Shown here: positions 7,070 through 13,782 of the stretch, piece by piece
How the letters are laid out: every line of letters begins with the position of its first letter
How positions within the stretch are numbered: the first letter of the stretch is position 1
NCBI GenBank assembly: GCA_964586175.1
Contig: CAZPGL010000042.1
Location: 1 to 17,134 of the forward strand
Reading direction: 5' to 3'
Length of the DNA: 17,134 nucleotides
Origin: CAZPGL01 sp964586175
Lineage (GTDB): Bacteria > Actinomycetota > Acidimicrobiia > Acidimicrobiales > MedAcidi-G1
Translations under genes and position numbers: made by a program
Notes under the pieces: model-generated
Databases searched by the model: none
Told to the model about the DNA's origin: nothing
The model's input: the letters and a program-made list of their open reading frames with translations, nothing else

Positions 7070-7830
7070 CCGACCACCCTTGCTGCCTGCACGGTGGCCG
7101 CCACGTCATGTGCCCGCACCACCGCGGCACCCTGGAGGAACGCCCAGGTGGCCACGGCGACCGATCCTTCCCGGCGGTCGGACGCCGCCGGAGGCTCACC
7201 GTCGACGGCCGACAGCTCACCGAGGAACCGTTTGCGGCTGGCCCCGACCACCACCGGCCAACCGGTGTCGACCAACTGGTCGAGATGGGCCAACAGCTCG
7301 AGGTTGTGGGCCGTGGTCTTGCCGAACCCGATGCCGGGGTCGATCCACACCTCGGACACCCCGGCCTCCTCGGCGCTGCGGGCCCGATCGACCAGGAAGT
7401 CGAGGACCTCGCCGACGACGTCCTCGTAGTGCGGCTCGGCCTGCATCGTGCGGGGATCGCCCTGCATGTGCATGGCCACCCAGCCGACCCCAAGCTCGCC
7501 GGCCACGCCACCCAGCGAGGCGCTGACGTCGTTGATGATGGTGGCACCGGCGTCGACGGCCGCCCGGGCCACCTCGGCGTGGCGGGTGTCGATCGAGACC
7601 CTGGTGTCGGCGGCCAGGCCGGCGACCACCGGCACGACCCGGTCGATCTCCTCGTCGACGGCGACCGGTGCGGCCCCCGGCCGCGTGGACTCACCGCCAA
7701 CGTCGATCACCGACGCCCCCTCGTCGACCAGCCGGCGGCCGTGGGCGACCGCGGCCCCATGGTCGAGGAACCGACCCCCGTCGGAGAACGAATCGGGGGT
7801 GACGTTGACGATCCCCATCACGGTGCGCAT
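7066..7830 (-). CDS. folP: Dihydropteroate synthase
   Basis: Condenses hydroxymethyl-dihydropterin pyrophosphate with p-aminobenzoate; the target of sulfonamides. The 254-residue TIM-barrel protein has both family signatures, NVTPDSFSDGG (9-19) and VIDVGGESTRPGA. It also has SIDTRHAEVARAA, IINDVSA, WIDPGIGFGKT, GASRKRFLG and the C-terminal RAHD that contact pterin and phosphate. I chose ATG at 7828-7830, nine codons inside the longest frame (GTG at 7857), because the family begins just before MGIVNVTPDSF and a TAGATT box lies eight nt upstream. It is separated from folE by 63 bp containing a perfect hairpin, so it may have its own promoter. The stop overlaps the leader ORF. Confidence 0.94.
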   Translation of the reverse strand: MRTVMGIVNVTPDSFSDGGRFLDHGAAVAHGRRLVDEGASVIDVGGESTRPGAAPVAVDEEIDRVVPVVAGLAADTRVSIDTRHAEVARAAVDAGATIINDVSASLGGVAGELGVGWVAMHMQGDPRTMQAEPHYEDVVGEVLDFLVDRARSAEEAGVSEVWIDPGIGFGKTTAHNLELLAHLDQLVDTGWPVVVGASRKRFLGELSAVDGEPPAASDRREGSVAVATWAFLQGAAVVRAHDVAATVQAARVVG

Positions 7831-7838
7831 CGGAGCCG

Positions 7839-7844
7839 AATCTA
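7839..7844 (-). promoter_or_regulatory. Candidate -10 element (TAGATT) for leaderless folP transcript
   Basis: TAGATT ends eight nt before the folP ATG. That fits a TANNNT -10 hexamer with transcription starting at or next to the start codon. No Shine-Dalgarno-like purine run is present here, so this copy favours the promoter reading over a ribosome-site reading of the recurring box. A 17-bp spacer would put the -35 at 7862-7867, on the edge of the hairpin 7862-7882. No TTGACA-like sequence is seen. Confidence 0.45.
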
Positions 7845-7861
7845 GTGCCCCGACCACCCAC

Positions 7862-7882
7862 CCTCGCCGGTGTTCGGCGAGG
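7862..7882. promoter_or_regulatory. Perfect 8-bp inverted repeat between folE and folP
   Basis: CCTCGCCG (7862-7869) and CGGCGAGG (7875-7882) are exact reverse complements around the 5-nt loop GTGTT. It begins about 12 nt after the folE stop and lies about 30 nt upstream of folP. No T-run follows on either strand, so it is not a classical intrinsic terminator. It could attenuate or process the folE-folP transcript, or act as an operator at the folP -35 region. Confidence 0.45.
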
Positions 7883-7893
7883 AATTCCGCGAA

Positions 7894-8475
7894 CTAGCGG
7901 CGCCCGTTCTCGAGGAACCGCATGGCCTCGAGCCGGGTCGACATGTCGTCGCGGAACACCCCGTGCACCGCCGACGTGATGGTGACGCTGCCCGGCTTCT
8001 GGACCCCGCGCATCGACATGCACAGGTGCTCGGCCTGGATGACGACGAGGGTGCCCTGCGGGTCGATGGTGCGCTGGAGGGCGTCGGCGATCTGGGAGGT
8101 CAAGCGTTCCTGGACCTGGGGCCGCCGGGAGTACCCGTCGACCAGCCGGGCCAGCTTGGACAGGCCGGTGATGAGCCCGCCCTTACGGGGGATGTACGCC
8201 ACGTGGGCCATGCCGATGAACGGCAGCAGGTGGTGTTCGCACAGCGAGTACAACGGGATGTCACGGACCATGACCATCTCGTCGTGGTCGACGTCGAACG
8301 TCTTGATGAGGTGCTCGGACGGCTCTTCGTGGAGTCCGGCGCACACCTCGGCGTACATCCGGGCCACCCTCGCCGGGGTCTCGACCAGCCCGTCCCGGGA
8401 CGGGTCCTCGCCGATGGCCTCGAGGATCTCGCGCACCGCGGCCTCGATCCGGGGCAGGTCGACGTGCTCGCTCAC
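7894..8475 (-). CDS. folE: GTP cyclohydrolase I (type IA)
   Basis: Converts GTP to 7,8-dihydroneopterin triphosphate, the entry step of folate synthesis. At 193 residues it has the actinobacterial length. The zinc ligands are visible: C79 and H82 in YSLCEHHLLPF, and C152 in EHLCMSMRGVQKPGS. Other family blocks are DGLVETPARVARMYAE, GLSKLARLVDGYSRRPQVQERLT and the C-terminal MSTRLEAMRFL. The zinc cysteine/histidine set means the zinc-dependent IA type rather than the FolE2/IB type. The start is GTG at 8473-8475, overlapping the hpt stop (GTGA). In mycobacteria ftsH lies between hpt and folE; here they abut. Confidence 0.96.
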   Translation of the reverse strand: MSEHVDLPRIEAAVREILEAIGEDPSRDGLVETPARVARMYAEVCAGLHEEPSEHLIKTFDVDHDEMVMVRDIPLYSLCEHHLLPFIGMAHVAYIPRKGGLITGLSKLARLVDGYSRRPQVQERLTSQIADALQRTIDPQGTLVVIQAEHLCMSMRGVQKPGSVTITSAVHGVFRDDMSTRLEAMRFLENGRR

Positions 8476-9044
8476 GACGCGTGCTCCCCTGCCCCTGCGG
8501 TCTCCGCCACCCGGATGTCGGCCAGGTTGCGGTAGCGCTCAGCGACGTCGAGCCCGTAGCCGACGACGAACTCGGCGGGGATGCGGAAGCCCTCGTAACG
8601 CAGGATCGACTCGTCGAGCCGATGATCCTCGCGAACCAGCAGGGCACACACCTCGAGGCTGGCCGGGTTGCGGGCCAGCAGGTTCTTGCGGAGGTAGTTG
8701 AGGGTGAGGCCGCTGTCGATGATGTCCTCGACGATGATGACGTCGCGGTCGGCCAGGTCGAGATCCAGGTCCTTCACGATGCGCACCACCCCCGACGACC
8801 GGGTGGAGTGGCCGTACGACGACACGGCCATGAAGTCGAACTCGACGGGCAGGTCGATGGCGCGGGACAGATCGCTCATGAACATGAACGCCCCCTTGAG
8901 CACCCCGACGAGCAGCGGGGCCCGCCCGGCGTAGTCGGCGGTGATCTCGGCACCCATGGCCGTCACCCGGGCGGCCAGGTCCTCAGCCGACACCAGCACC
9001 CGACCGGGGACCGGGACGGCATCCTTGGCGTGCTCCGCTCCCAT
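8472..9044 (-). CDS. hpt: Hypoxanthine (guanine) phosphoribosyltransferase
   Basis: Purine salvage: PRPP plus hypoxanthine or guanine gives IMP or GMP. The 190 residues contain the PRPP-binding motif VIIVEDIIDSGLTL, the PPi-loop region LLVGVLKGAFMFMSDL, the flexible-loop block MAVSSYGHSTRSSG, and the purine-specificity strand EFVVGYGLDVAERYRNL. I chose ATG at 9042-9044. The frame is open further upstream into tilS, but that part does not resemble the family, and TAGGGT, formed by the tilS stop codon, sits eight nt before this ATG. It follows tilS after 11 bp and overlaps folE. tilS-hpt adjacency is widespread in bacteria. Confidence 0.95.
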   Translation of the reverse strand: MGAEHAKDAVPVPGRVLVSAEDLAARVTAMGAEITADYAGRAPLLVGVLKGAFMFMSDLSRAIDLPVEFDFMAVSSYGHSTRSSGVVRIVKDLDLDLADRDVIIVEDIIDSGLTLNYLRKNLLARNPASLEVCALLVREDHRLDESILRYEGFRIPAEFVVGYGLDVAERYRNLADIRVAETAGAGEHAS

Positions 9045-9052
9045 GGCGCCCG

Positions 9053-9058
9053 ACCCTA
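9053..9058 (-). promoter_or_regulatory. Candidate -10 element (TAGGGT) for hpt, embedded in the tilS stop codon
   Basis: TAGGGT begins with the TAG stop of tilS and ends eight nt before the hpt ATG. The spacing is that of a leaderless -10 box. It can also be read as a weak AGGG ribosome site. It is the same hexamer as in front of pcrA and the F420 oxidoreductase. Confidence 0.4.
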
Positions 9059-9940
9059 GCGGGGGATGTACCGCAGGACGCCTGCTGTGCGCTCCACCCG
9101 GCCGCCACCGGCGATCTCGGCGGCCCGAACCCGATGGTCGACCACGGCCAGGACCCGGTCGACCGAGGCGGCGTCGGGTGCGAGGCCGTCGCGGGACGTC
9201 GTGAGCCAGCGGTGGACGGCCAGCCGGGCCAGCGCAGGGTCGATGACGGCGAGTGCACGGGTGTCGGTGGGGTCGACGTCGACCAGGGCGGCGTCGACCA
9301 CCTCGGCGGCCTCGCGGGCCAACCCGGCATGGCGGGACAGCAGCGGTACCGGGTCGCGGTCGGCCACCTCGGCCAGCAGGGGTAGCACCTCGTGACGGAT
9401 CCGGTTGCGGGTGAACCGGGGGTCGAGGTTCATGGGGTCCTCGGCCGGGGTGAGGCCCCGTGCCGCACACAGGGCACGGGTCTCGGAGCGCCGGAGCGCC
9501 AGCAGGGGCCGGCGGTGGGGGTCGCCGATGCCGGCCGCCCCCCGGACACCGGCACCACGCACCAGGTTGAGCAGCACGGTCTCGGCCTGATCGTCGGCGG
9601 TGTGCCCGGTAAACACGCCGGCCGGCAGCACGTGCCGCCGTGCGTCACGGGCCCTGGCCTCCAGGTTGGGGCCGGCGGCGACCGGTGCAACGACCAGGCG
9701 GGCCGAGGCCCCCAGATCGGCGGCCACGTCGGCCACCATGGTCCCCTCACCCGCCGAGCCGGGACGCAGGCCGTGGTCGACGTGCCACGCGGTGACGTCG
9801 AGACCGGCCTCGACGGCCAGCACCAGCAGGGCCAACGAGTCGGGTCCGCCCGACACCGCACAGTCGACAGCCGTTTCGGCTGGCGGAAAGGCGCACCGAT
9901 CGAGCAGCCCGGCCAGAGAGGCGTCGAGCCCTCCGCTCAT
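9056..9940 (-). CDS. tilS: tRNA(Ile)-lysidine synthase
   Basis: Modifies C34 of tRNA-Ile(CAU) to lysidine so that it decodes AUA. The PP-loop ATPase motif SGGPDS is at residues 30-35. It is followed by TAWHVDHGLRPGS, the GHTADDQAETVLLNLVRGAG block and RFTRNRIRHEVLPLL. At 294 residues it is the short actinobacterial type without the full C-terminal extension of E. coli TilS. ATG at 9938-9940 overlaps the metalloprotease stop (ATGA), which decides the start; the open frame continues upstream by 28 residues inside that gene. It ends 11 bp before hpt. Confidence 0.94.
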   Translation of the reverse strand: MSGGLDASLAGLLDRCAFPPAETAVDCAVSGGPDSLALLVLAVEAGLDVTAWHVDHGLRPGSAGEGTMVADVAADLGASARLVVAPVAAGPNLEARARDARRHVLPAGVFTGHTADDQAETVLLNLVRGAGVRGAAGIGDPHRRPLLALRRSETRALCAARGLTPAEDPMNLDPRFTRNRIRHEVLPLLAEVADRDPVPLLSRHAGLAREAAEVVDAALVDVDPTDTRALAVIDPALARLAVHRWLTTSRDGLAPDAASVDRVLAVVDHRVRAAEIAGGGRVERTAGVLRYIPR

Positions 9941-11031
9941 GCCACCGGCGCCGCCATACGGGCGACCCACAGGCCAGGGTCGCGGATCTCGGCCGAACCG
10001 GGCAGATGGGCCGGATCCTCCCAAACCCGAGCCAGCAGCTCAGGGCCGCCGGCGGCCTCGACGGCGGCGATGAACTCCTCCCCCTGGGCGTACTGGGCCA
10101 GCTTGGCCTCGAGGCCGATGAGGCGCTGGATGATGCGAGTCAGCCCGGTGGCCGACCGGCGGCGGTCGCGCATCACCCGGGCGAACCGGTCGGCGTGCTC
10201 GACCAGGCCCTCGCCGGCCCGGTCCATGGTGACGTCACCGTGACCCTCGAGCAGGCTCATCAGCCCGGCGATGGCGTCGAGGGCCTCCTGCTGGGCCGGG
10301 GTGGCGACGGCCCCCAGCATGCCGGCCCCGTCGACACCGGTGGCGTCCGACGGCTCGCCGTCGACGCGCCGGACCCGGGACGACAGCCCGGCCAGCCAAC
10401 CGCCGGCGGCATCGTCGGACTCGGCATCGGCCAGCAGGGTCTCGACCAGGCCCAGATAGTGGCCCCGCATCCAGGGCACCCCGGTGAACTGGGCCCGGTG
10501 CGTGCACTCGTGGAGGGCCAGCCACAATCGGAAATCGGCAGTCGGGAAGGCGTAGCGCCGCTCGAGGGCCACGATGTTGGGGCCCACGTAGTACACGAGG
10601 TCCTGGTCCTCGGCGGCCTCGTCCTCCAGCACCAGCAGGTCGTACTGGCCGAGCACCCTGGTCGACATCCAGCCCAGCACGGCACCCATCTCGACCGCCG
10701 ACACCCGGGCGGTCAACGGTGCCATCGCCGAGGCCATCCCCGACGAGCGTCCGTCGGCCATGCGCTCGAACAACGGGCGCAGCAGCCGCTGCAGCGACGC
10801 CAGGTTGGCCCGGATCCAGTCAGCCCGATCGACGACCCGGGCCCGGGCCGCGCCCTGGTCGGAGACGAGACCGGTGGCGGCGGCGACGAGGGCCTCAGCG
10901 CGAGCCGTGTGCTCGGTGAACTCCTCGGTCAGCCCGGTCCGATGGCGGGCACCACCGAACGGGGCACGGTCGGCGACCCGGATGGCGACCTGTTCGGCCA
11001 GGGTCCAGTCGACGACCGACGGGCCTGCCAC
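9937..11031 (-). CDS. Zinc-dependent metalloprotease-like protein, DUF2342 / F420-associated family
   Basis: A 364-residue protein of the family that includes M. tuberculosis Rv3626c, sometimes annotated as coenzyme F420 biosynthesis-associated. It has the zinc motif HECTH (174-178, in LWLALHECTHRAQFTGVPWM) and a second candidate ligand Glu in LMSLLEGHGDVTMDRAG (262-272). No signal peptide or membrane span is seen. I chose GTG at 11029-11031, just after the stop of the small membrane protein, because family members begin shortly before the VVDWTLAEQVA block; the open frame runs to 11160 but overlaps that gene. Substrate unknown. It overlaps tilS by 4 nt. Confidence 0.87.
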   Translation of the reverse strand: MAGPSVVDWTLAEQVAIRVADRAPFGGARHRTGLTEEFTEHTARAEALVAAATGLVSDQGAARARVVDRADWIRANLASLQRLLRPLFERMADGRSSGMASAMAPLTARVSAVEMGAVLGWMSTRVLGQYDLLVLEDEAAEDQDLVYYVGPNIVALERRYAFPTADFRLWLALHECTHRAQFTGVPWMRGHYLGLVETLLADAESDDAAGGWLAGLSSRVRRVDGEPSDATGVDGAGMLGAVATPAQQEALDAIAGLMSLLEGHGDVTMDRAGEGLVEHADRFARVMRDRRRSATGLTRIIQRLIGLEAKLAQYAQGEEFIAAVEAAGGPELLARVWEDPAHLPGSAEIRDPGLWVARMAAPVA

Positions 11032-11041
11032 GGGGCCGGGA

Positions 11042-11176
11042 TCAGCGCCGGGGGTAGCGGGTGGCGCTGACCTTCTGGAAGTAGCCCACCAGGGTGGCGA
11101 TGCACAGGGCCACGCCACCGCCCACCAGGGGCACCGCCAACCAGTAATGCCAGATGACACCGGCGAGAACGCTCAT
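11042..11176 (-). CDS. Small single-span membrane protein (44 aa)
   Basis: A 44-residue ORF starting MSVLAGVIWHYWLAVPLVGG, with one hydrophobic segment at about residues 3-33 (including GVALCIATLVGYF) and a basic tail (QKVSATRYPRR). That predicts a single membrane helix with a cytoplasmic C-terminus. The start ATG (11174-11176) is preceded by TAGGATCCTCGCC, which supplies AGGA nine nt upstream and also fits a -10 element. It ends 10 bp before the metalloprotease GTG start, so the two are probably co-transcribed and the small protein may anchor or regulate the protease; that is inference. No family recognised. Confidence 0.7.
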   Translation of the reverse strand: MSVLAGVIWHYWLAVPLVGGGVALCIATLVGYFQKVSATRYPRR

Positions 11177-11183
11177 GGCGAGG

Positions 11184-11189
11184 ATCCTA
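11184..11189 (-). promoter_or_regulatory. Candidate -10 element (TAGGAT) for the metalloprotease-tilS transcript
   Basis: TAGGAT ends seven nt before the ATG of the small membrane protein, in the first intergenic space after tRNA-Thr. It belongs to the recurring TAGRRT-N7/8-ATG pattern. AGGA within it can also serve as a ribosome site, so the two readings are not separable here. Confidence 0.4.
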
Positions 11190-11215
11190 GAGGGTGGAAG
11201 GGTCGGCTCCGCACA

Positions 11216-11239
11216 CCGGTCACCACCGGGACCACCCGG
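11216..11239. terminator. Two overlapping short hairpins downstream of tRNA-Thr
   Basis: CCGGT/ACCGG (11216-11220 with 11225-11229) and CCGGG/CCCGG (11226-11230 with 11235-11239) share the sequence 11226-11229, so only one can form at a time. They lie 14 nt past the tRNA 3' end on the minus strand. No T-run follows. They could end or process the tRNA transcript, but short GC stems are common in DNA this rich in GC. Confidence 0.25.
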
Positions 11240-11252
11240 GACGTCGTTGACG

Positions 11253-11325
11253 AGCCCGCGCGGGGAATCGAACCCCGGACCTGCTCATTACGAGTGAGCC
11301 GCTCTGCCGACTGAGCTACACGGGC
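11253..11325 (-). tRNA. tRNA-Thr (anticodon CGT, reads ACG)
   Basis: A 73-nt cloverleaf on the minus strand. The acceptor stem GCCCGTG pairs with CGCGGGC (one G-T wobble). The D stem is GCTC/GAGC with loop AGTCGGCA. The anticodon stem GCTCA/TGAGC encloses CTCGTAA, with the anticodon CGT at 11290-11292. The T arm is CGGGG-TTCGATT-CCCCG. The discriminator is T and CCA is not encoded. A TACGCT sequence at 11336-11341 could be a -10 element for it. Confidence 0.97.
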
Positions 11326-11340
11326 GCAGGCGCCAAGCGT

Positions 11341-11355
11341 ACCGGGCACCCCGGT
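11341..11355 (-). terminator. Possible hairpin terminator of pcrA
   Basis: ACCGGG (11341-11346) and CCCGGT (11350-11355) form a perfect 6-bp stem with a 3-nt loop, 17 nt past the pcrA stop and 15 nt before tRNA-Thr. A second stem GGGCC/GGCCC (11365-11369 with 11376-11380) spans the pcrA stop codon. Neither has a U-tract, so termination is plausible but unproven. Confidence 0.3.
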
Positions 11356-11372
11356 GGGGACGGTGGGCCGGT

Positions 11373-13712
11373 TCAGGCCCGTTCCAACGGGGCCCAGGCC
11401 AGCAGCAGGCGCTTCTCGCCGACCCGGGCGAACCGCACCACGGCCTCCGACCGGTCGCCCTGGCCGGAGACGTCGATCACGACGCCGTCGCCCCACGCGG
11501 CGTGCCGCACGTCGTCGCCGGCCCGCAGGCCCAACTCGTGGGCACCGTTGCCCGACGGTGCCGCCGACCCGCCGGTACCCCGCCCGAACACCGCGCCGGA
11601 CGGCTCGTCGCCTGGGGCGTCGGCCTGATCGGCCGGGTCGGGTGCCCGGTCCAGCCAGCGCTCCGACCGGGTGGCCCGCGAACCCCAGCCCGATCCCCCG
11701 CCCCAGCCCGTGTCGGCGGCCGGACGGTTGCGACGGCTGCCCTCGGCCTCCTCCAGCAGGGCGTCGGGGATCTCGTCGAGGAACCGACTTGGTGGGTTGT
11801 ACTGGGTGGTGCCGTGCAGCATGCGGCTCCAGGCGTGGCTGACGTACAGCCGCCGGCGGGCCCTGGTGATGCCCACGTAGGCCAGGCGGCGCTCCTCCTC
11901 GAGCTGGTCGGGGTCGCCCAACGACCGGACATGGGGGAACACCCCGTCCTCCATGCCGACCAGGAACACCACCGGGAACTCGAGGCCCTTGGCGGCGTGC
12001 AGGGTCATGAGCACGACCTCCCCGTCCTCGCGTTGGGCCTCGGCCCCGGCCGACACGTCGTCGGCGTCGGGCAGGTCGTCGGTGTCGGCGACCAGGCCGA
12101 CCTGTTCGAGGAACTCGTCGACGGTGTCGTACTCCTCGGCCACCCCCACCAGTTCGGCCAGGTTCTCCAGCCGGCCTTCGGCCTCGATGGTGGTCTCGGC
12201 CCGTAGCTCGTCGAGGTAGCCGGACCGGTCGAGAGCCACGCCGAGCACGGTGGCCGGACCATCGTCGACATGGCCGACCAGCGTGTCGTGCAGGTCGATG
12301 AACCCGCGGATGCCGGCCACCGCCCGACCAGTCACCCCGGCCTCCTCGGCCTGGGACAGCGCCTCGACGAACCCGATGCCGGCCTGCTCGGCCCACGTGT
12401 CGACGCGGGCCACGGAGGTGTCGCCCACACCCCGCTTGGGGACGTTGATGACACGCTTGGCCGCCACCTCATCGCTGGGGTTGGCCGCCAGGCGCAGGTA
12501 GGCCATGGCGTCGCGCACCTCCCGGCGGTCGTAGAACCGGGTGCCGCCGACGACCCGGTACGGCACGCCCGCCCGGACCAGCTGCTCCTCGACGGCCCGG
12601 CTCTGGGCGTTGGTCCGGTAGAACACGGCCAGGTCCCGCCACCGCTGGCCGCCTCCGTGGAGGGCGACCAGCCGCTCGACCACCCAGCGGGCCTCGTCGT
12701 CCTCGTCGGTCGCCCGGTACCGGACGATGCGGTCGCCGGCCCCGGCATCGGTCCAGAGTTCCTTGGGCTTGCGGCCCAGGTTGCGGGCGATCACCGCGTT
12801 GGCGGCGTCGAGGATGGTCTGGGTCGAGCGGTAGTTCTGGTCGAGGACCACCACCGTGGCGTCGGGGAACGCCTGCTCGAAGTCGAGGATGTTGCGGACG
12901 TCGGCCCCCCGGAACTGGTAGATCGACTGGTCGCTGTCCCCGACCACGCAGATCTCACGGTGCTCGGAGGCCAGCAGCATCACCAGGTCGTTCTGCACCG
13001 GGTTGGTGTCCTGGTACTCGTCGACCAGCACATACCGGAAGCGCTCCCGATGGGCGTCGAGGACGTCGGGGTGCTGCCGCAGCAGCCGGACGGTGTTGCC
13101 CAACAGGTCGTCGAAGTCCATGGCGCCGGCCCTGGCCAGCCGGGCCTGGTACTCGGTGAACACCGTGCCGATGCGGGTCTCGAACGGTCCCATGGCCCCG
13201 GCCGCGTAGTCGGCGGCCGACCGGCCCTCGTTCTTGGCCGCCGAGATGGTGGCGTGCACCGACCGGGGCGGGAAGCGCTTGACGTCGAGCCCGAGGTCGC
13301 GCACCACGTAGCCGGTGAGCCGGACGGCGTCGCCCTGGTCGTAGATGCTGAACCGCGACGGGAAACCGATGCGCTCGGCGTCGCGTCGGAGCATGCGCAC
13401 GCACGCCGAATGGAACGTGGACACCCACATGCGGTGGGCGACCGGGCCCACCAGGGTGGCCACCCGTTCCTTCATCTCGGCCGCCGCCTTGTTGGTGAAC
13501 GTGATGGCCAGGATCTCGAAAGGCGACACGCCACGGTCGGCGATGAGGTGGGCGATGCGGCGGGTGAGCACCCGCGTCTTGCCCGATCCGGCACCGGCGA
13601 CCACGAGCAGCGGACCCGACGGATGGGTCACGGCATCCAGCTGAGCCGGGTTGAGGCCAGCGTCATCGGGACGGCCGGAAGACAGGTCGTCGGGATGCTC
13701 GGGGCCGGCCAT
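11373..13712 (-). CDS. pcrA: ATP-dependent DNA helicase PcrA (UvrD/Rep family)
   Basis: A 3'-5' superfamily 1A helicase acting in repair, replication restart and removal of obstacles such as RNA polymerase. The 779 residues show motif I GAGSGKT (40-46), ITFTNKAAAEMKER, the FSIYDQGDAVRL block, Walker B VDEYQDTNPVQ, motif III GDSDQSIYQFRGAD, motif IV LDQNYRS, motif V LMTLHAAKGLEFPVVFLVG and motif VI EERRLAYVGITRARRRLY. A Gly/Ser/Asp-rich linker leads to a C-terminal Tudor-like domain (GDDVRHAAWGDGVVIDV to LLLAWAPLE), the RNA-polymerase-contacting module of PcrA. I prefer ATG 13710-13712 over GTG 13719-13721 because AGGG lies eight nt before the ATG. Confidence 0.95.
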   Translation of the reverse strand: MAGPEHPDDLSSGRPDDAGLNPAQLDAVTHPSGPLLVVAGAGSGKTRVLTRRIAHLIADRGVSPFEILAITFTNKAAAEMKERVATLVGPVAHRMWVSTFHSACVRMLRRDAERIGFPSRFSIYDQGDAVRLTGYVVRDLGLDVKRFPPRSVHATISAAKNEGRSAADYAAGAMGPFETRIGTVFTEYQARLARAGAMDFDDLLGNTVRLLRQHPDVLDAHRERFRYVLVDEYQDTNPVQNDLVMLLASEHREICVVGDSDQSIYQFRGADVRNILDFEQAFPDATVVVLDQNYRSTQTILDAANAVIARNLGRKPKELWTDAGAGDRIVRYRATDEDDEARWVVERLVALHGGGQRWRDLAVFYRTNAQSRAVEEQLVRAGVPYRVVGGTRFYDRREVRDAMAYLRLAANPSDEVAAKRVINVPKRGVGDTSVARVDTWAEQAGIGFVEALSQAEEAGVTGRAVAGIRGFIDLHDTLVGHVDDGPATVLGVALDRSGYLDELRAETTIEAEGRLENLAELVGVAEEYDTVDEFLEQVGLVADTDDLPDADDVSAGAEAQREDGEVVLMTLHAAKGLEFPVVFLVGMEDGVFPHVRSLGDPDQLEEERRLAYVGITRARRRLYVSHAWSRMLHGTTQYNPPSRFLDEIPDALLEEAEGSRRNRPAADTGWGGGSGWGSRATRSERWLDRAPDPADQADAPGDEPSGAVFGRGTGGSAAPSGNGAHELGLRAGDDVRHAAWGDGVVIDVSGQGDRSEAVVRFARVGEKRLLLAWAPLERA

Positions 13713-13719
13713 CGACGCC

Positions 13720-13725
13720 ACCCTA
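13720..13725 (-). promoter_or_regulatory. Candidate -10 element (TAGGGT) for pcrA
   Basis: TAGGGT ends seven nt before the preferred pcrA ATG. Its mirror-image partner, also TAGGGT, lies eight nt before the divergent oxidoreductase ATG. With a 17-bp spacer the -35 falls at 13743-13748, inside the inverted repeat. It overlaps the alternative GTG start, which a leaderless start would exclude. A ribosome-site reading (AGGGTGG) is the alternative. Confidence 0.45.
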
Positions 13726-13736
13726 CCGGGGGCGTG

Positions 13737-13760
13737 CGGCGGCCCTCCGAAGGGCCGCCG
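13737..13760. promoter_or_regulatory. Perfect 10-bp inverted repeat in the pcrA/oxidoreductase divergent region
   Basis: CGGCGGCCCT (13737-13746) and AGGGCCGCCG (13751-13760) pair exactly around CCGA. The repeat lies between the two divergent start codons (25-48 bp from pcrA, 31-54 bp from the oxidoreductase). A terminator is unlikely because both genes are read away from it. It covers the predicted -35 positions of both TAGGGT promoters, so a shared operator is a reasonable guess. Confidence 0.5.
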
Positions 13761-13776
13761 GCGAATGCCCGTCGTC

Positions 13777-13782
13777 TAGGGT
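13777..13782 (+). promoter_or_regulatory. Candidate -10 element (TAGGGT) for the F420 oxidoreductase gene
   Basis: TAGGGT ends eight nt before ATG 13791, putting the predicted transcription start at about 13789, so the mRNA would be leaderless or nearly so. The -35 position (13754-13759) lies in the right arm of the inverted repeat and has no TTGACA-like match. Confidence 0.45.

Noticed and set aside
7831..7857. GTG start at 7857 for folP
   Set aside because: It would add nine residues not typical of the family and would run through the TAGATT box; ATG 7828-7830 fits the family start.
11181..11188. Palindrome AGGATCCT before the small membrane protein as an operator
   Set aside because: An 8-nt palindrome is short and coincides with the -10/ribosome-site region; no second copy was seen.
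11173..12396. Minus-strand open frame running through tRNA-Thr and the 3' part of pcrA
   Set aside because: It overlaps a perfect tRNA cloverleaf and the well-supported pcrA frame; its translation is Arg/Gly-rich shadow sequence.
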